64,000 nt of DNA from Carposina sasakii (lineage: Eukaryota > Arthropoda > Insecta > Lepidoptera > Carposinidae): the NCBI GenBank assembly GCA_014607495.2, contig CP053154.1, positions 3,906,001-3,970,000 of the forward strand, given 5' to 3'. Position numbers and translations under genes: made by a program. The notes under the pieces were generated by a model. The model worked only from the letters and a program-made list of their open reading frames with translations, did not search any database and was not told the origin of the DNA. Below, in pieces: positions 15,001 to 24,359 of this stretch. Position 1 is the first letter of the stretch; each line of letters opens with the position of its first letter.

Positions 15001-17507
15001 GTTAGCGGTTGTTTAGTGTAGATAAGTAATTATTATGATTGATTGACGTTTTTCTATATAATAAACGACTAGCTGTTCCTGTGACTCCGTCCGGTTATTT
15101 TAGCTACTATATTATCCAATTTCGTGTTCTTAACCTAACACCATATAAGATGAGAAAGTTTAATTAATGATACTTTCCTGTTTCACAACTATCTGAGGGA
15201 TCTATAATTTGAAATAATTACAATTAAGTTTGTTATAAAATTATTAATAAAGAAATGGAAAAAATTCCTCACCCGGGTGGGAATCGAACCCACGACCTCT
15301 GCATTCCGCGTGTCAGTGCTCTAACCAAAATTCGTCATCCGAGTAATTGACCCGGTGCTCAGTGGTTAGAGCACTGACACGCGGAATGCAGAGGTCGTTC
15401 GATTCCCACCCGATGAGGAATTTTTTCCATTTCTTTATTAATAATTTTATAATATATAATATCTTGACTAAGATAAATTTATAAAAACACTTCTCCATTA
15501 ATATAATCAATTAAGTTTGTGTCAGTCTAAGTCTGAAAACAAAATTCATGACGACATAGTGATTGGGTTCCTTCGGCCGGTCGCAATAAACAGTAATCCA
15601 GGCAATATTGCTTTTAAATTAATATACAATAATTATATGCCACAAGGAAGTACTTATATTCTAATCTTGTATGGAAATAGTATTTGAATTTGATGACTGT
15701 TGAATTTGATGAATTTGATGAATGATGGGCACTTATTGTTACAATGTTTAATATCGGATACTGATAAAATCTTAATGTTAATATATTGATGTTATTGCTA
15801 GATATTATAATAATAAAATTAATATACTACATATTACTTAGTGCTAACATTACAGGAGCCAGCCCGCCTAGCATGACCACGTATCGTGGATATCGTATCG
15901 TTTCTATACAAAATTCAACAAAATTCAACGATAAATATAGCTATCGTTTTTTGACAGGCTAAATGGCGATAAATCGGTTTATCATATCGTGTTTCGCAGG
16001 GCTTGCTACTTATGCAGGTTCAGAAACCTGAATGAGTTAGACAAAGTAACGTTATTTCTCGAGCGAATCGATAGTCGTCCTGACTCGTTTGCTCCAATAG
16101 GAATGCTTCGATGTCACGTTATTAAGACTTGCCGCCATTCTATTGGTGGTAGTGTTACGGCAATGAACGTCGATACAAAACATATCATTTTTGCCCGCCA
16201 CATTAAGCGCCCAGTTTCATAAGAAGTTTTTATTTTCTATCCCATTGTACTTGTTATTCTTTCTGCTATGTTACAGGAATAATTAAACATTTGTCTAACG
16301 AGATGTCGCTCATTACTGCTGATTGCAAAGTCTGGTTTTCAAAATGGAAATCATTTCTGCTTTGTTGATGTTTTATAATATTAGTATGGATAGGATAAGA
16401 TGGCTATACATACAGTATATCTATACAGTATAGCCACTTGAAATATTTTGCTGTATCATTATTCATTATACTGACAATCGATTTAAGGCTAATTTGTTTG
16501 TTGCAAGGCCTATACAGGTGTTACTAGTTTTAGATTAGATTATTAAATTTAAACGTAGAGATCGAATTTATATCGATGAATTTTAAAAATGTTGTATGCA
16601 CTGTCAGGTAGATAGTTCGCAAGCAATATTTAATTTCATAAAACTGTTTACTTTGTTGGTACTTCATTCAATTATTCCTAATTTTTAGAGCTATACGTAC
16701 ACTGGAGATTCTTAGAGTACCTATATTAATTATTCAAAAAAAAATAAGTAATTTTACAGTTTTTGAAACATTTAATTTATTGTTTATAAATCTCTGGCCA
16801 ACCTTTATATAAACAATACTAATACTTATTACAGGAACGCAACACCCCGTCGCCGGCGGTGACGCCATACTTATGTAGGCAACGGACGATGGGCTCGCGG
16901 ACAGAGTCCCAAAACTCTACCTTGGCCCCCGGCGCCCCTGGTAACAATTCTACGAGGAATCTTGACGCTCTGGAGTGCGGGTAAGACTTATTCTTTTCTT
17001 TGTTTGACACCAATAAGTAGACAATAGTTCGTTTCATATAATTCCAGTGCCCGTTACACAGATATGTAATACATAATATGCAGAACAACTAGCGCCATCG
17101 TTCAAAGGGTGATTAGTGAAACGCACTATATCCTAACTCTTAAAAAGATTTCTTCTCGAATCCTATCTACTGTAAAATAAAGCTAGATTATATTTGTAAA
17201 AACTTTTAAGCATAAGAAAGATTACTAATAATTTGTTTTTTGTACTAAGCTTGTTAATACTGATTTTAGTAAGTTTATAACTATTACTTATATTTAGATT
17301 TGATTATATTTTTGAGTTTGCGTATACTACATTTTTTTAATACGGCTCGAAGGACCAAATCCCTAAATTCTAGTATTAAAATCCATATCGTGCTAAATAC
17401 TGCCTGTTTTTTACCAAATTATATTATGGATGTGGATCGTAAATGCAAACATTTGTTTTAGCTCCCTTTTACCTGCGACGATTGGCGACAGTAGACTCAG
17501 CGTTTGA
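1..17507 (+). CDS. SLC30A1: Zinc exporter, SLC30A1/ZnT1-like (3' part, six exons)
   Basis: Cation diffusion facilitator family: moves cytosolic Zn2+ out of the cell. Exons: 1-49, 4305-4417, 9312-9435, 11877-11972, 16835-16980 and 17462-17507 (stop TGA). All junctions are GT-AG and the frame is continuous, giving 190 visible residues. The first exon ends RESALILLQTVPTHIQ, the standard entry to the cytosolic C-terminal domain. It continues with VDAIQRRLLEKVDG, AVHEFHVWQL, RIIASAHIRC and EGIHSTTIQPEF, which match the ZnT1 C-terminal domain closely. After this fold comes a Cys-rich stretch (CALHCPPNNLCHNATCC), also typical of ZnT1, then a Ser/Thr-rich tail ending DSRLSV. The six-helix membrane part with the zinc-binding His/Asp residues must lie left of the window. 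The large introns (up to about 4.9 kb) are filled with transposon debris. Insect orthologue would be ZnT63C. Family call is strong; the paralogue is less certain. Confidence 0.9.
88..182. repeat. Partial copy of a ~140-bp MITE (family also at 21632 and 57812)
   Basis: Shares the core with two fuller copies: a 'TTTAGTC..TCCCT' block, 'AAATGGCTGAGA' and a 'GGACTAA..TTTAGG' block, ending near a degraded GTCAGAATCGAC. The left terminal inverted repeat is missing or too diverged. It lies just inside the first ZnT1 intron seen here. Confidence 0.55.
230..800. repeat. Element with clustered GTAACGA/TCGTTAC motifs in both orientations
   Basis: About nine copies of the heptamer GTAACGA or its complement occur in two clusters (250-400 and 700-775), separated by ordinary AT-rich sequence. 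Short ORFs here are by-products of the repeats. Subterminal clusters of a short motif suggest a non-autonomous DNA transposon with transposase-binding sites, but I could not define terminal repeats or a target duplication. Confidence 0.4.
903..1012 (-). repeat. Dispersed SINE-like repeat (copies at 13288, 18740, 42840, 48950)
   Basis: The block CACGCCTTTATCCC..GGTAGGCAGAACACCAA..CATGGTGCCA..TTGAGGGTATAG is preceded by a CATA microsatellite. The same text occurs in the opposite orientation at 13288-13367 and 18740-18860, and in shortened form at 42840 and 48950. A CATA-rich end next to the CACGCC motif recurs at each site, as expected for a retroposed element with a simple-repeat tail. Confidence 0.6.
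1585..1696. mobile_element. 112-bp MITE with GGGGTAAGCACGAACCT termini
   Basis: Terminal inverted repeat GGGGTAAGCACGAACCT at the left and its complement at the right. The interior contains CGTAACGCTAGC and AGCGTTACG, so it is nearly palindromic. A second copy lies at 28948-29063, and an end fragment is visible near 38838. Confidence 0.75.
2639..2897. mobile_element. 259-bp MITE with ATGGCTCCTCC termini
   Basis: Left end ATGGCTCCTCC and right end GGAGGAGCCAT are exact complements. The interior repeats GGCGAACT, CGTCGA and CACACGT motifs in both orientations. Open frames of about 100 codons on both strands here are by-products of the inverted repeat. No clear target duplication seen. Confidence 0.65.
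3882..3993. mobile_element. 112-bp MITE, GTGACAGCCAGGCAAATACT termini
   Basis: The first 20 bases (GTGACAGCCAGGCAAATACT) are repeated as an exact inverted copy at the right end, enclosing about 65 bases of unrelated AT-rich sequence. No target duplication was recognised. Confidence 0.7.
4093..4261. mobile_element. GC-rich 169-bp MITE immediately upstream of a ZnT1 splice acceptor
   Basis: Ends GTGGGTTCCCACGGT and ACCGTGGGAACCCAC are exact inverted repeats; the interior is rich in CCGTCCG/CGGACGG. The right end stops 43 bases before the exon at 4305, so it abuts or occupies the branch-point region of that intron. A run of open frame on both strands is caused by its GC content. Confidence 0.7.
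4973..5350. mobile_element. ~370-bp repeat ACAGG(G/A)TGAT..CATCCTGT, copy 1
   Basis: Begins ACAGGGTGATTTTGG and ends AACATCCTGTA, giving short terminal inverted repeats. The interior (GTCGTCAACGTTCCCG, GACGCGCGTAGCA) is shared almost base for base with copies at 8440-8811 and 53822-54186. No coding capacity, so a non-autonomous element. Copy 1 is the most diverged of the three. Confidence 0.75.
7594..7869. mobile_element. Palindromic MITE of the ACAGGATGTAACA family
   Basis: Left arm GGGTATGTTAAGCGAAAAGC..TATAGAGAACCTAT is mirrored by the right arm, which ends TTGTTACATCCTGTAT, over about 75 bp. Related copies lie at 21086-21237, 22907-23144 and (partial) 26248-26330. The first bases of the left terminus are missing. 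Confidence 0.75.
8440..8811. mobile_element. ~370-bp repeat, copy 2
   Basis: Same family as 4973-5350, with complete ends ACAGGATGATTTTTGG and AAACATCCTGTA. Very similar to copy 3 at 53822-54186, suggesting the two spread at a similar time. Confidence 0.8.
9056..9180 (+). repeat. tRNA-derived SINE, monomer
   Basis: CATCCGAGTAATTGAC precedes a tRNA-like head: an A-box-like stretch (TAGCTTAGTGGGTTAGAGC) and a perfect B box (GGTTCGATTCC), followed by GAATTTTTTCCATTTTC and an AT-rich tail. Head and tail both recur in the inverted dimer at 15233-15452. I do not call a functional tRNA because the acceptor stem does not pair and there is no clear anticodon arm. Confidence 0.7.
9481..9655 (+). repeat. 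Dispersed lepidopteran repeat (CCCGGATAATTTCGACATTTTG family)
   Basis: Contains GCTACTTTTTATCCCGGATA and TTCGACATTTTGTTTTTTC, shared with 13365-13565 and 48165-48352; a complementary fragment lies near 51340-51400. The fuller copies end in GGAGTCGCGGGCGTCCACT, a very common repeat end in butterfly and moth genomes. Confidence 0.65.
9660..9999. repeat. Long hairpin: ~340-bp inverted repeat
   Basis: The arm starting at 9660 (ACCAAATAATGTACATAATA) is mirrored by the arm ending at 9999. Matching blocks include GAACATAAAATATTTTCTAA, CAACTGAACAG and GGATCCATT. The left arm has an extra ~17 bases (near 9715) absent from the right. A transcript through this intron could fold into about 150 bp of double-stranded RNA. 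No terminal motif of a known transposon family was recognised. Confidence 0.75.
11458..11728 (+). repeat. Dispersed repeat CATCATCAGCCTATTGCAGTCC.. (partial copy at 49658)
   Basis: A GC-rich block starting CATCATCATCATCAGCC, with CAGTCCACTGCTGGAC, AGGCCTCCCCCA, GACTGCCATGGG and CTCTGCCGGCACCGCG. This text is extremely common in Lepidoptera and behaves as a short retroposon or the 3' part of a LINE. Fragments are seen at 49658-49743 (5' part) and near 40835-40880 and 41312-41357 (3' part). Confidence 0.65.
12114..12355. mobile_element. 242-bp MITE, TAAGGTGTTTTCAA termini
   Basis: Arms of about 65 bp are inverted copies: TAAGGTGTTTTCAA, AGTGATTTGCTTTTGA, ACTAGG(T/C)AGGTA and AAAGAAACAACTTT all recur in reverse at the right. 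The centre holds CAAGATTGTATGGACAGC. It lies 142 bp downstream of the ZnT1 exon end at 11972. Confidence 0.75.
12395..12720 (+). pseudogene. Degraded 3' end of a non-LTR retrotransposon
   Basis: One frame reads ILRWFGHINECRMA then a stop, then VYNERFWKGNL. This is the recognisable C-terminal 'LRWFGH..RM' tail of LINE reverse transcriptase polyproteins. Downstream are degenerate remnants resembling KEWMIRMSGRRKVGG. The in-frame stop and lost frame show it is dead. Confidence 0.6.
13288..13565 (+). repeat. Two joined dispersed repeats
   Basis: 13288-13367 is the SINE-like TTGGTGCTCTGCCTACC block (compare 903-1012). It runs through a short GTATGT stretch into the TTTGTCTGTGCGTTTGTGC..TTCGACATTTTG repeat, which ends GGAGTCGCGGGCGTCCACT. 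The second part is nearly the same as 48165-48352. Confidence 0.65.
14325..14644. mobile_element. 320-bp Tc1/mariner-type MITE with TA duplication
   Basis: Termini CAGTAATACCCCGCTTTACG and (complement) CAGTAATTCCCCACTTTACG, flanked by TA at both ends. The CAGTAAT..CCC start with a TA target is characteristic of pogo/Tigger-like members of Tc1/mariner. The interior has no coding capacity. Confidence 0.8.
15233..15452. repeat. Head-to-head inverted dimer of the tRNA-derived SINE
   Basis: The left half is the complement of the element seen singly at 9056: tail TTTATTAATAAAGAAATGG, B-box complement GGAATCGAACCC and the complementary tRNA-like head. The right half repeats the same in the forward sense (CATCCGAGTAATTGACCCGG.. 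to TTTCTTTATTAATAATTTTA). The right head has lost four bases next to its B box, and the left head lacks the start of the tRNA-like region. Confidence 0.75.
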
Positions 17508-18640
17508 CAGCCAGCCGCGCTGCACCGCGCCACAACGGGATAACTCGCGGCTCGGCATACTTGTGACAAGCGTCGCGATCGTTACCTAGTATTATTCGGA
17601 ACACTTCCAAATTATAGTCGTAGAATATCATGTGCAGGAAGATTGGACAGTGGTGTGCGTTACGCCACCTAGTGACGGGTATAAAAGTGATGTCTTTCGG
17701 AACTAACAGTTTTTGCGTAGGTATTTTGTCTTTCCAACTGTACCAATATCGTGCAATAATAAGCTGTTCGGCTTTGAATATATTTTGATGACAGTTTAAA
17801 GTAATTTTAAATTATCGCTTTCGAAAAGTTTGCGTCATGCGATTGTTGATTACTTTCATAAAAATATACTAGGGCTGTACCTATGTATAGAAATTTATCG
17901 TTTTTTTTTTCTTAAAAAGGCGAGAATCGCTGCACGTTCCATGGCTTTTATTGTGATGTGATATACATACATAGAAGCTACTGAATATGGAAACCGAATA
18001 TGTTAGTGTGAAAGTTATTACTTTATTTATTTTTATTTGTAATATATTTTGGTCCCTTAAACGTCAGCAGTGTATAATTTTATCCTAACTGTTTCCGCCT
18101 TTTCATGTACACCACATCAATAAAAATAACATCTAAATAGAGCTTGGAATAACAGTCTTAGAAATTCTATCGAATTCGTGTGTATCAACAAAGTTTTTAC
18201 TTTTTAATATGTTTGCAATAGAATTTTATTTCTAAATTCATACATTTCTTGACTGAAATCAAGTAAAATTTTGCAGATTTTTTTAAAATACTTGCGTTAA
18301 TAAGTTTAATTTATGTCTACAAGATATCGTTTTTTTTTTAACGTAATACCATAACACAAATATATAATAATATGTGTAGTTTAATTATTTAAATCAATAT
18401 TATTTTATAATCGTATTATTTAGGAAGAATCTTTATAATCCTACCTTGTGTAATCATAAATCAAGATTTTCGTCTTAATTTTTTAATTCGTGTCTTAATT
18501 CCAAGTACAATATAATATAATAATAAGCATATTTTTACTAAAGTTCTTGGACAATATCAGAACAATTTCAGTTTGGCGGCACGCGTTACGTGTACGAAAA
18601 TATTTGTTTTCCAGACAAATTGAATGACTACTGACTAGTT

Positions 18641-19081
18641 CAGGGGTGGCGAACCAATGGCATGCGACTCAATATTTTGTGCACGTCACTGAGATCAGGT
18701 AAATCATTATACACCAAGAAAGAAGTGTGAAGTAAGAAAGTTGTACATCTCAACTATACCCTCAAAATTGGTCAGAAGTGGCACCATTTGGTTCTATCGG
18801 CCCTTGGTGCTCTGCCTACCTCGTAAGGGATAAAGGCGTGATTATATGTATGTATGTAAGAAGTGTGAAACCCGATTGCGTAAACATTTTGACATAGGGT
18901 CACTCTCACGACTAAGGCGAATCTACCTCTTAAGCTCAAATGCGAAAAGCTGTTTAGGCTCTAGCTGGAGAGTACCAAAGAAATATATAGATACACACGT
19001 ACACTTGAAAAACATAATCTTCCATATGGCGTAGTCGGGTAAAAGTATAGGCCGTCGATGCATAAAGGTTCCCCTACCCTG
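18641..19081. mobile_element. hAT-type MITE, CAGGGGTGGCGAACC termini, hosting a nested SINE-like repeat
   Basis: Ends CAGGGGTGGCGAACC and GGTTCCCCTACCCTG are imperfect inverted repeats. The flanks GACTAGTT (18633-18640) and GACTGGTT (19082-19089) match at 7 of 8 bases, the hAT target-site length. The SINE-like block at 18740-18860 interrupts it, so it inserted later. Confidence 0.75.
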
Positions 19082-20293
19082 GACTGGTTTGAAAGGATTC
19101 ATATTTTAATATAATACCGGTATACTAAAGTGACACGCCTTTAGTAATATTAGACCTTGGGGGCCATTGAACTATAATCCGTGGACGTCGCAATATTATC
19201 TTATCTAATTATCGTTTTAAGTATGTACTGCTCGTAATATAATTTCCAGGCAGGAAGATACTTCAGTTTAAAGTGCTAAAACAACATTGTGTCAAAAATA
19301 CGTAGTTTCGTACCTATTCTAGAACTGTGTCACGGAAGTTTTTTGGCATTTTCTTTACAAGTTTTCTTATTTTGGTTTAGGTCACCAAATAAGAGAAATT
19401 AAGGGGCTATAGCCGCTTAAGTAAGATTGCAAAGAACACACTCTTTACATCTTAAGTCCTATCTCTCTCATATTAAATTAAAAAGAAAGAGAGAAAAAGC
19501 ACGAGAATTCTAACATTGTCACATCATAGATATTATTGGAATTCGCCCGAATGTTCTTCGATGCAGTTTAGCTGTCTGTCGTAACTCAGTGAGATATTTA
19601 TATATAATCCCCGATTAGCTTATAATAATTCAGCAAGAAACGTAAGTGTTCATAAAGTATATAAGAAATATGTAAGTATATACCTATATATTATACCTCA
19701 GAAAAGGTGAAAAATAGAAAGCAATATAAGCAAACATACTATAAATATTAACTTATATTAATAATGTACTTTGACTATTGAACTTTTGATTTACTTATAA
19801 GAAACTCGTGTTTATAAGTAGCTAGGTAATTAGTAGCATTTCACAATTTTTCGTACAAAAAAATTCACATAAGTATCTATTATTTTTGCCAACCGAACTC
19901 TCATCACAATAATTTAGGCAATAGCAATTAGCCCGAAAATATTGGCTTAACGGCTTTTTTGATAATAAAATTCTGACGAAAAAAGTGATTTAGTAGGTTA
20001 ACTGCTTTTATTACATACTTAACAAATTGTGATCATATACTAGAGTTTAAGTAGACAATCACCAAGGAGAGCTAGCATTTATAGGTACTGTTCTTAGATA
20101 GGCGCGTACGGAGCGGATATCGTTGCAATATGTAGATAGTTCAATTATCAGGAAACGGCTTGACAATCAGTACACGGCAGTAAATATCGCACGTAAACTT
20201 CTGGTTTACTACTGGTTTTGGTACTGGCACGTTTACTTCTGGTTAAAACTAATTTAGTCTAAAATACAAGTAAGAGACATTTTTTTCCAATGG

Positions 20294-20566
20294 TCAGGGG
20301 GGCAATTCTTGAAAATTTTTGAGCCCAAACGCAACCACTAACGAACCGTTAACGAAATGCGGTGCGAAACAATATATACTTACCGCTTCAGTAATAATGT
20401 ATATTTGAGCACGCATCGGTCGCGAGTGTGTCAGAATAAAAACAAATATCTGTCTCGTGCTGAAATGTGTCTAATTTCGTCACCATAAAATGATTATTGC
20501 TATGTTCTGAGCGTGTACAACGGTACCGTTTCGGCTTTGTTCCAACTCGAGACTTTTTAAGAATTG
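20294..20566. mobile_element. ~270-bp MITE (GGGGGGCAATTCTTGAAAA), copy 1
   Basis: Shares inverted homology with 45422-45690: GCAATTCT(T/C)GAAAA, AACGAAATGCGGTGC, CAAATATCTGTCT and GTGTCTAA blocks. Terminal inverted repeats are short and eroded. Confidence 0.6.
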
Positions 20567-21085
20567 TATTAGGCTACCTGGTCGGAACGGTCTCGCTCGA
20601 ATATAGGATAAATTTGATGTCTTCCTCTAAAAGTTCATCAAGATAGACAGCATCGACTATAGGCATCGACATAGGCTACCCGGCCATTGGAAATATTGGC
20701 CCTTAATTACCTATAGAGTAGTCATGATTTTTCTGGACAGTTAGTGCTTCGTACGACTGGGATGGAATGAGCCTATGAAACTAAAATTAGCCGTTTGTCC
20801 CAAACCAAAAGTCTATGTTATGCGCATTATTTATTGCCGAGTATTTCTAGTAGTAAATTAGCAATGATCTTAGATTATGCTTTGTTTCACTTATAACAGC
20901 ATGTAAGAGAGAGATACACATATATTATCATCGTACGAGTTAGATCTTATAATTGTAGAAAAAAGTGAGATTCCTACTACCTATTTGCTTCCAAGTAGTC
21001 CAGTTATAATTTATTAGATTATTCAAAAGAAAGCCCTATAGATTCATCGTAGATTTTTGCAATTTTTACATAATTTAAAAGAGTG

Positions 21086-21237
21086 TACATGGTGTAACAG
21101 AAGGAATACGTAAATCGAAATGCTGCTATAAAAGCCTATTACAGAGAAAGTGTTTAACGTAGATACAGTCTTGAAAAATATGTGTATTAGTCTATGTACA
21201 TAGTATTGCGTTTATAGCCCTTCTGTAACACCTGTAT
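21086..21237. mobile_element. Short deletion derivative of the ACAGG..TGTAACA MITE family
   Basis: Starts TACATGGTGTAACAGAAGG and ends CCCTTCTGTAACACCTGTA. Same termini as 22907-23144 but a shorter interior. Confidence 0.65.
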
Positions 21238-21631
21238 AAACAAAATACTAAACACAGATAACCACATTATAAACATAGGTCAGTAGGATGCTACTTTACA
21301 CACAAATCTTATGAGAATACTAAGCTAGGTAGACGTAATTTACTTATAGAATATATTTAATCATACCCGAAGTTCTGTAAGCTATAGTTTGATGCACATC
21401 TTTGCTGTCTCTTTAGTTCTTGCCACGCTTTTGATTTCATGATATCCTATTTTTAATTACCCGGGCCTTAATTGATCTTGCTCATTCACTTTGTCAACCA
21501 ATAAGTATTTGTGGCTCGACTGATTTCAAAAGTCATAAATTTATCTTGTAGTGTTCACTTATTCTGAACTATATTCTAGTTTCCAATATAAACTGGTAAT
21601 TCATTAAAACTCGAGGCATAAGCAAGCATTA

Positions 21632-21773
21632 GGGTCGTTTCCGGCAGTCACAATTAAACCTAATCTTAGTCAGATCTATCTCTCTCCGTTCTTAACATAA
21701 ATGGCTGAGAGAGAAAAGGACAGGTAGGACTAAATTTACGTTTAGATTTAAGTGTGACTGCCGGAATCGACCA
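21632..21773. mobile_element. 142-bp MITE, GGTCG(T/A)TTCCGGCAGTCAC termini
   Basis: Left end GGTCGTTTCCGGCAGTCAC and right end GTGACTGCCGGAATCGACC are inverted repeats, with AAACCTAA/TTACGTTT continuing the arms. A second copy is at 57812-57948 and a partial copy at 88-182. Confidence 0.75.
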
Positions 21774-22666
21774 TATTGATTAAATTATAATTGATTTTTG
21801 TGACGAAAACCTTAAAAATCGATTGTAATTGTTCATTGTGAGTAAAACATTTTTATATTCTTAGAAACTGGAATTTATTCCGAATTTATTTTAATTGTAC
21901 CAAACGATGTTTATAGTGATTACATAATTATGATGTATTTATATAGATGAGTATTTACGCAGAGTTATTTATATAGGGCGGTGCTGCCGCTCAGATTATG
22001 AAATTGTACCTATGTATATAATGTATGTATGTACAAAATGTAACAGTGTTACTGCAAGGCACAGCCTTTCATGTATGGTTTGAGTTTGCTTGACTTTCCC
22101 GCTGTAGTTTGGCGTTTTATCTGTGCTCATAATTTGAAATTACTTTGAAAAAAATCATAATTTGAAGCAAGAAAAACACAACGTCGGATTGCACCGTAAA
22201 AGTACAGCTCACTTATATGGATCCATTGAAACTATATAAATTTTAAAGAGTTGCAGTTTTCAACATTAATATGGTTGGCTCAATGAAAGATTAATCGATT
22301 GGTCTGGTAACACACTAAGATATTTTGCTGGAAGAAATCTCTGTTACAAATGAGCTTGCCTTTACTCATTATCTTTGTTAATGAATATTCAATGCCAGCT
22401 TATTTGCAACAAGAGATTTTTTTCTTCAAGTTTTTTTTACAATAAACAATACGGTCACGGGTTACCAAAAATTCGGCTATTCCTTTATTGTAATTACAAA
22501 TACTGTTTTCATTGAGGCTTTTGTGTTGAATATATTTTCACGTCGAAGAAATATTGTTGAAATGGATCCATTAGTTTTTATTTATTAATAAGTTTTATGT
22601 CGTGATAAAATATTTTTCTTCATGACTTAGTTGACGCTATAGCTCCCGCCACATTGCTATTTAACT

Positions 22667-22905
22667 ATAGTCCGTACCAAATGGAACTGTCCGAGGTGTC
22701 AACAGCAATGCCTGCCATGGATTTGTGACTCGTAATTTTAAACAACGCTGTCAATGTCACCGTTGAACATAAATTGGTTGGAATCAGTAAAGGGCAAACA
22801 GTAAATACTGATATAGTGAGCGGAGTTATAGATGAAAATAACGACGATCAGTTGGCTTGTTATGTGTTGTTGACAGAATATTCATGTCTGGTTGGGACGG
22901 ACTAT
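22667..22905. mobile_element. 239-bp MITE, ATAGTCCGT(A/C)CCAA termini
   Basis: Left end ATAGTCCGTACCAA pairs with right end TTGGGACGGACTAT; internal GACAGC..TGTTGACA blocks are also inverted. It directly abuts the next MITE at 22907, so one probably inserted at the edge of the other. Confidence 0.7.
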
Positions 22906-22906
22906 T

Positions 22907-23144
22907 TACAGGGTGTAACAAAGGGGGTATGTTAAACGAAATGATGTGAAAAAACCCCCACGATAAAGAACCTACCTACAAGTTTTTTGCATTTGCAAGT
23001 ATGGAGAATTCCTTAACTATTTAGGAATGTTCATACAATGTTAAAATTAACATGTGATATCGAGTCTCTAGTTTTATAGATAGATTCTCTATAGTGGGCT
23101 AAATTCATAGCATTTTTCTCATACCCTTCTGTTACACCCTGTAT
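22907..23144. mobile_element. 238-bp MITE, TACAGGGTGTAACA termini
   Basis: Starts TACAGGGTGTAACAAAGGGG and ends CCTTCTGTTACACCCTGTA, with TATGTTAAACGAAATG mirrored near the right end. Best-preserved termini of its family in the window. Confidence 0.8.
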
Positions 23145-24359
23145 ATACATTCAGTGTGGCGGCGCCGGTGGCTTAATTCTATGTCCAGTATAGGATTTTA
23201 TAATTGAGTGTAATTTTATAAGTTTGCTCAGTTTGTATTGTTTGTGACTAAGTCACGAATGTTTAGCTGCATTCAAACTTGCTTACTTGGTGAAATACCA
23301 GCCTTAAAAACATAGCTATAATCGTTCTGTTAAAATAATAACAAGCATGCCGCAGTGTCGGTTTTATAATCCAAGCTGTATGGACGGACATATAGGTAGT
23401 TTCTTTTGCCTGTCCTTCTGGAAAAACTAAATTTTAAAATCCACTTTCTAGACCATCGACTCTGGCGGCCAATTCACTCTCGGCTTCTAATGGGAGGAGC
23501 TTAGTCCCTCGCTTTTTCGTCCGGATACTTGATCGCTTTGACTCTCTCTAACAATGTTTTCAAGTCCATGTCAAAAAGAACGACAGCTCGCGATTTTAGG
23601 CTCTGTCCATCTCGCTTAAATCCATCAAGGACTCAATTTGCCAAAGTGAGCCAGTAGATTTGTGCATTACCTATCTCCAGATTAGCAAGTCTGAATACTG
23701 CTGTTTGTTTTACAAATGGAACGAATGTTGAATCATGAATGTTAGATTGTGGAATATTATTTTCACGGTTATATAAAAATATGTAATTATAATGCACGGT
23801 TTTTATTTCAATACCAGTTAATTTTTCTACATAGAATCTGCCCCTTATACATATAGTGCATTGGTGACTTTTTGCAATCTATTCCTATCAGTATAAACAT
23901 TAATATAATAACGTATAATGAGTATGTTTACTTTATTAAGAGTATTTATTACGTACTTTATTCTAAAACTTGCTTAATTAATGTTATACATTACAATTAA
24001 TTATTAAAAAAGGTGCTTATTATTCCTTTGAGGTATTATACAAGTGCTTACATAAATCAAGATACCCGACTTCTTCGCTTTATTGTTGGTAAAAAAAATC
24101 TTTTGCTATTTAGCTTGTTATTACAAAACTGCGACTCAAATCTCATTTATAGAATCAATGTTCAATTAAGTGTATTGGCCGTGTCGTCTAGTGCAAAAAT
24201 GCCAATTTTTTGTTGTGACGACAGATTGTCGTGACAGTGGGAACCGATAGAACAACAATGAAAACAGTAAAATTTACGACAGTCATTATGATGGGAACAG
24301 TAGTTGTCCAGCCCAACGGCTAAAACCGCCTTGCTGACTCCCCTAATCTTCATTTCGTT

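Larger units (their letters stand above)
9436..16834. other. ZnT1 introns flanking the exon at 11877-11972: repeats, no other gene
   Basis: The 10.0-11.4 kb stretch is AT-rich with short dispersed fragments (for example a TTTTTGTGCCCGTAAAGCGATGG.. block near 11150, related to 44340). The 12.7-13.3 kb and 15.5-16.8 kb stretches look featureless. No additional spliced exon was recognised. Confidence 0.55.
17508..24359. other. Gene-free stretch between convergent ZnT1 and IR76b-like genes
   Basis: Apart from the elements listed, the sequence is AT-rich without plausible exons. A possible AATAAA for the ZnT1 transcript lies at 18118-18123, about 600 bases after the stop, but I cannot tell which signal is used. 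Confidence 0.5.
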
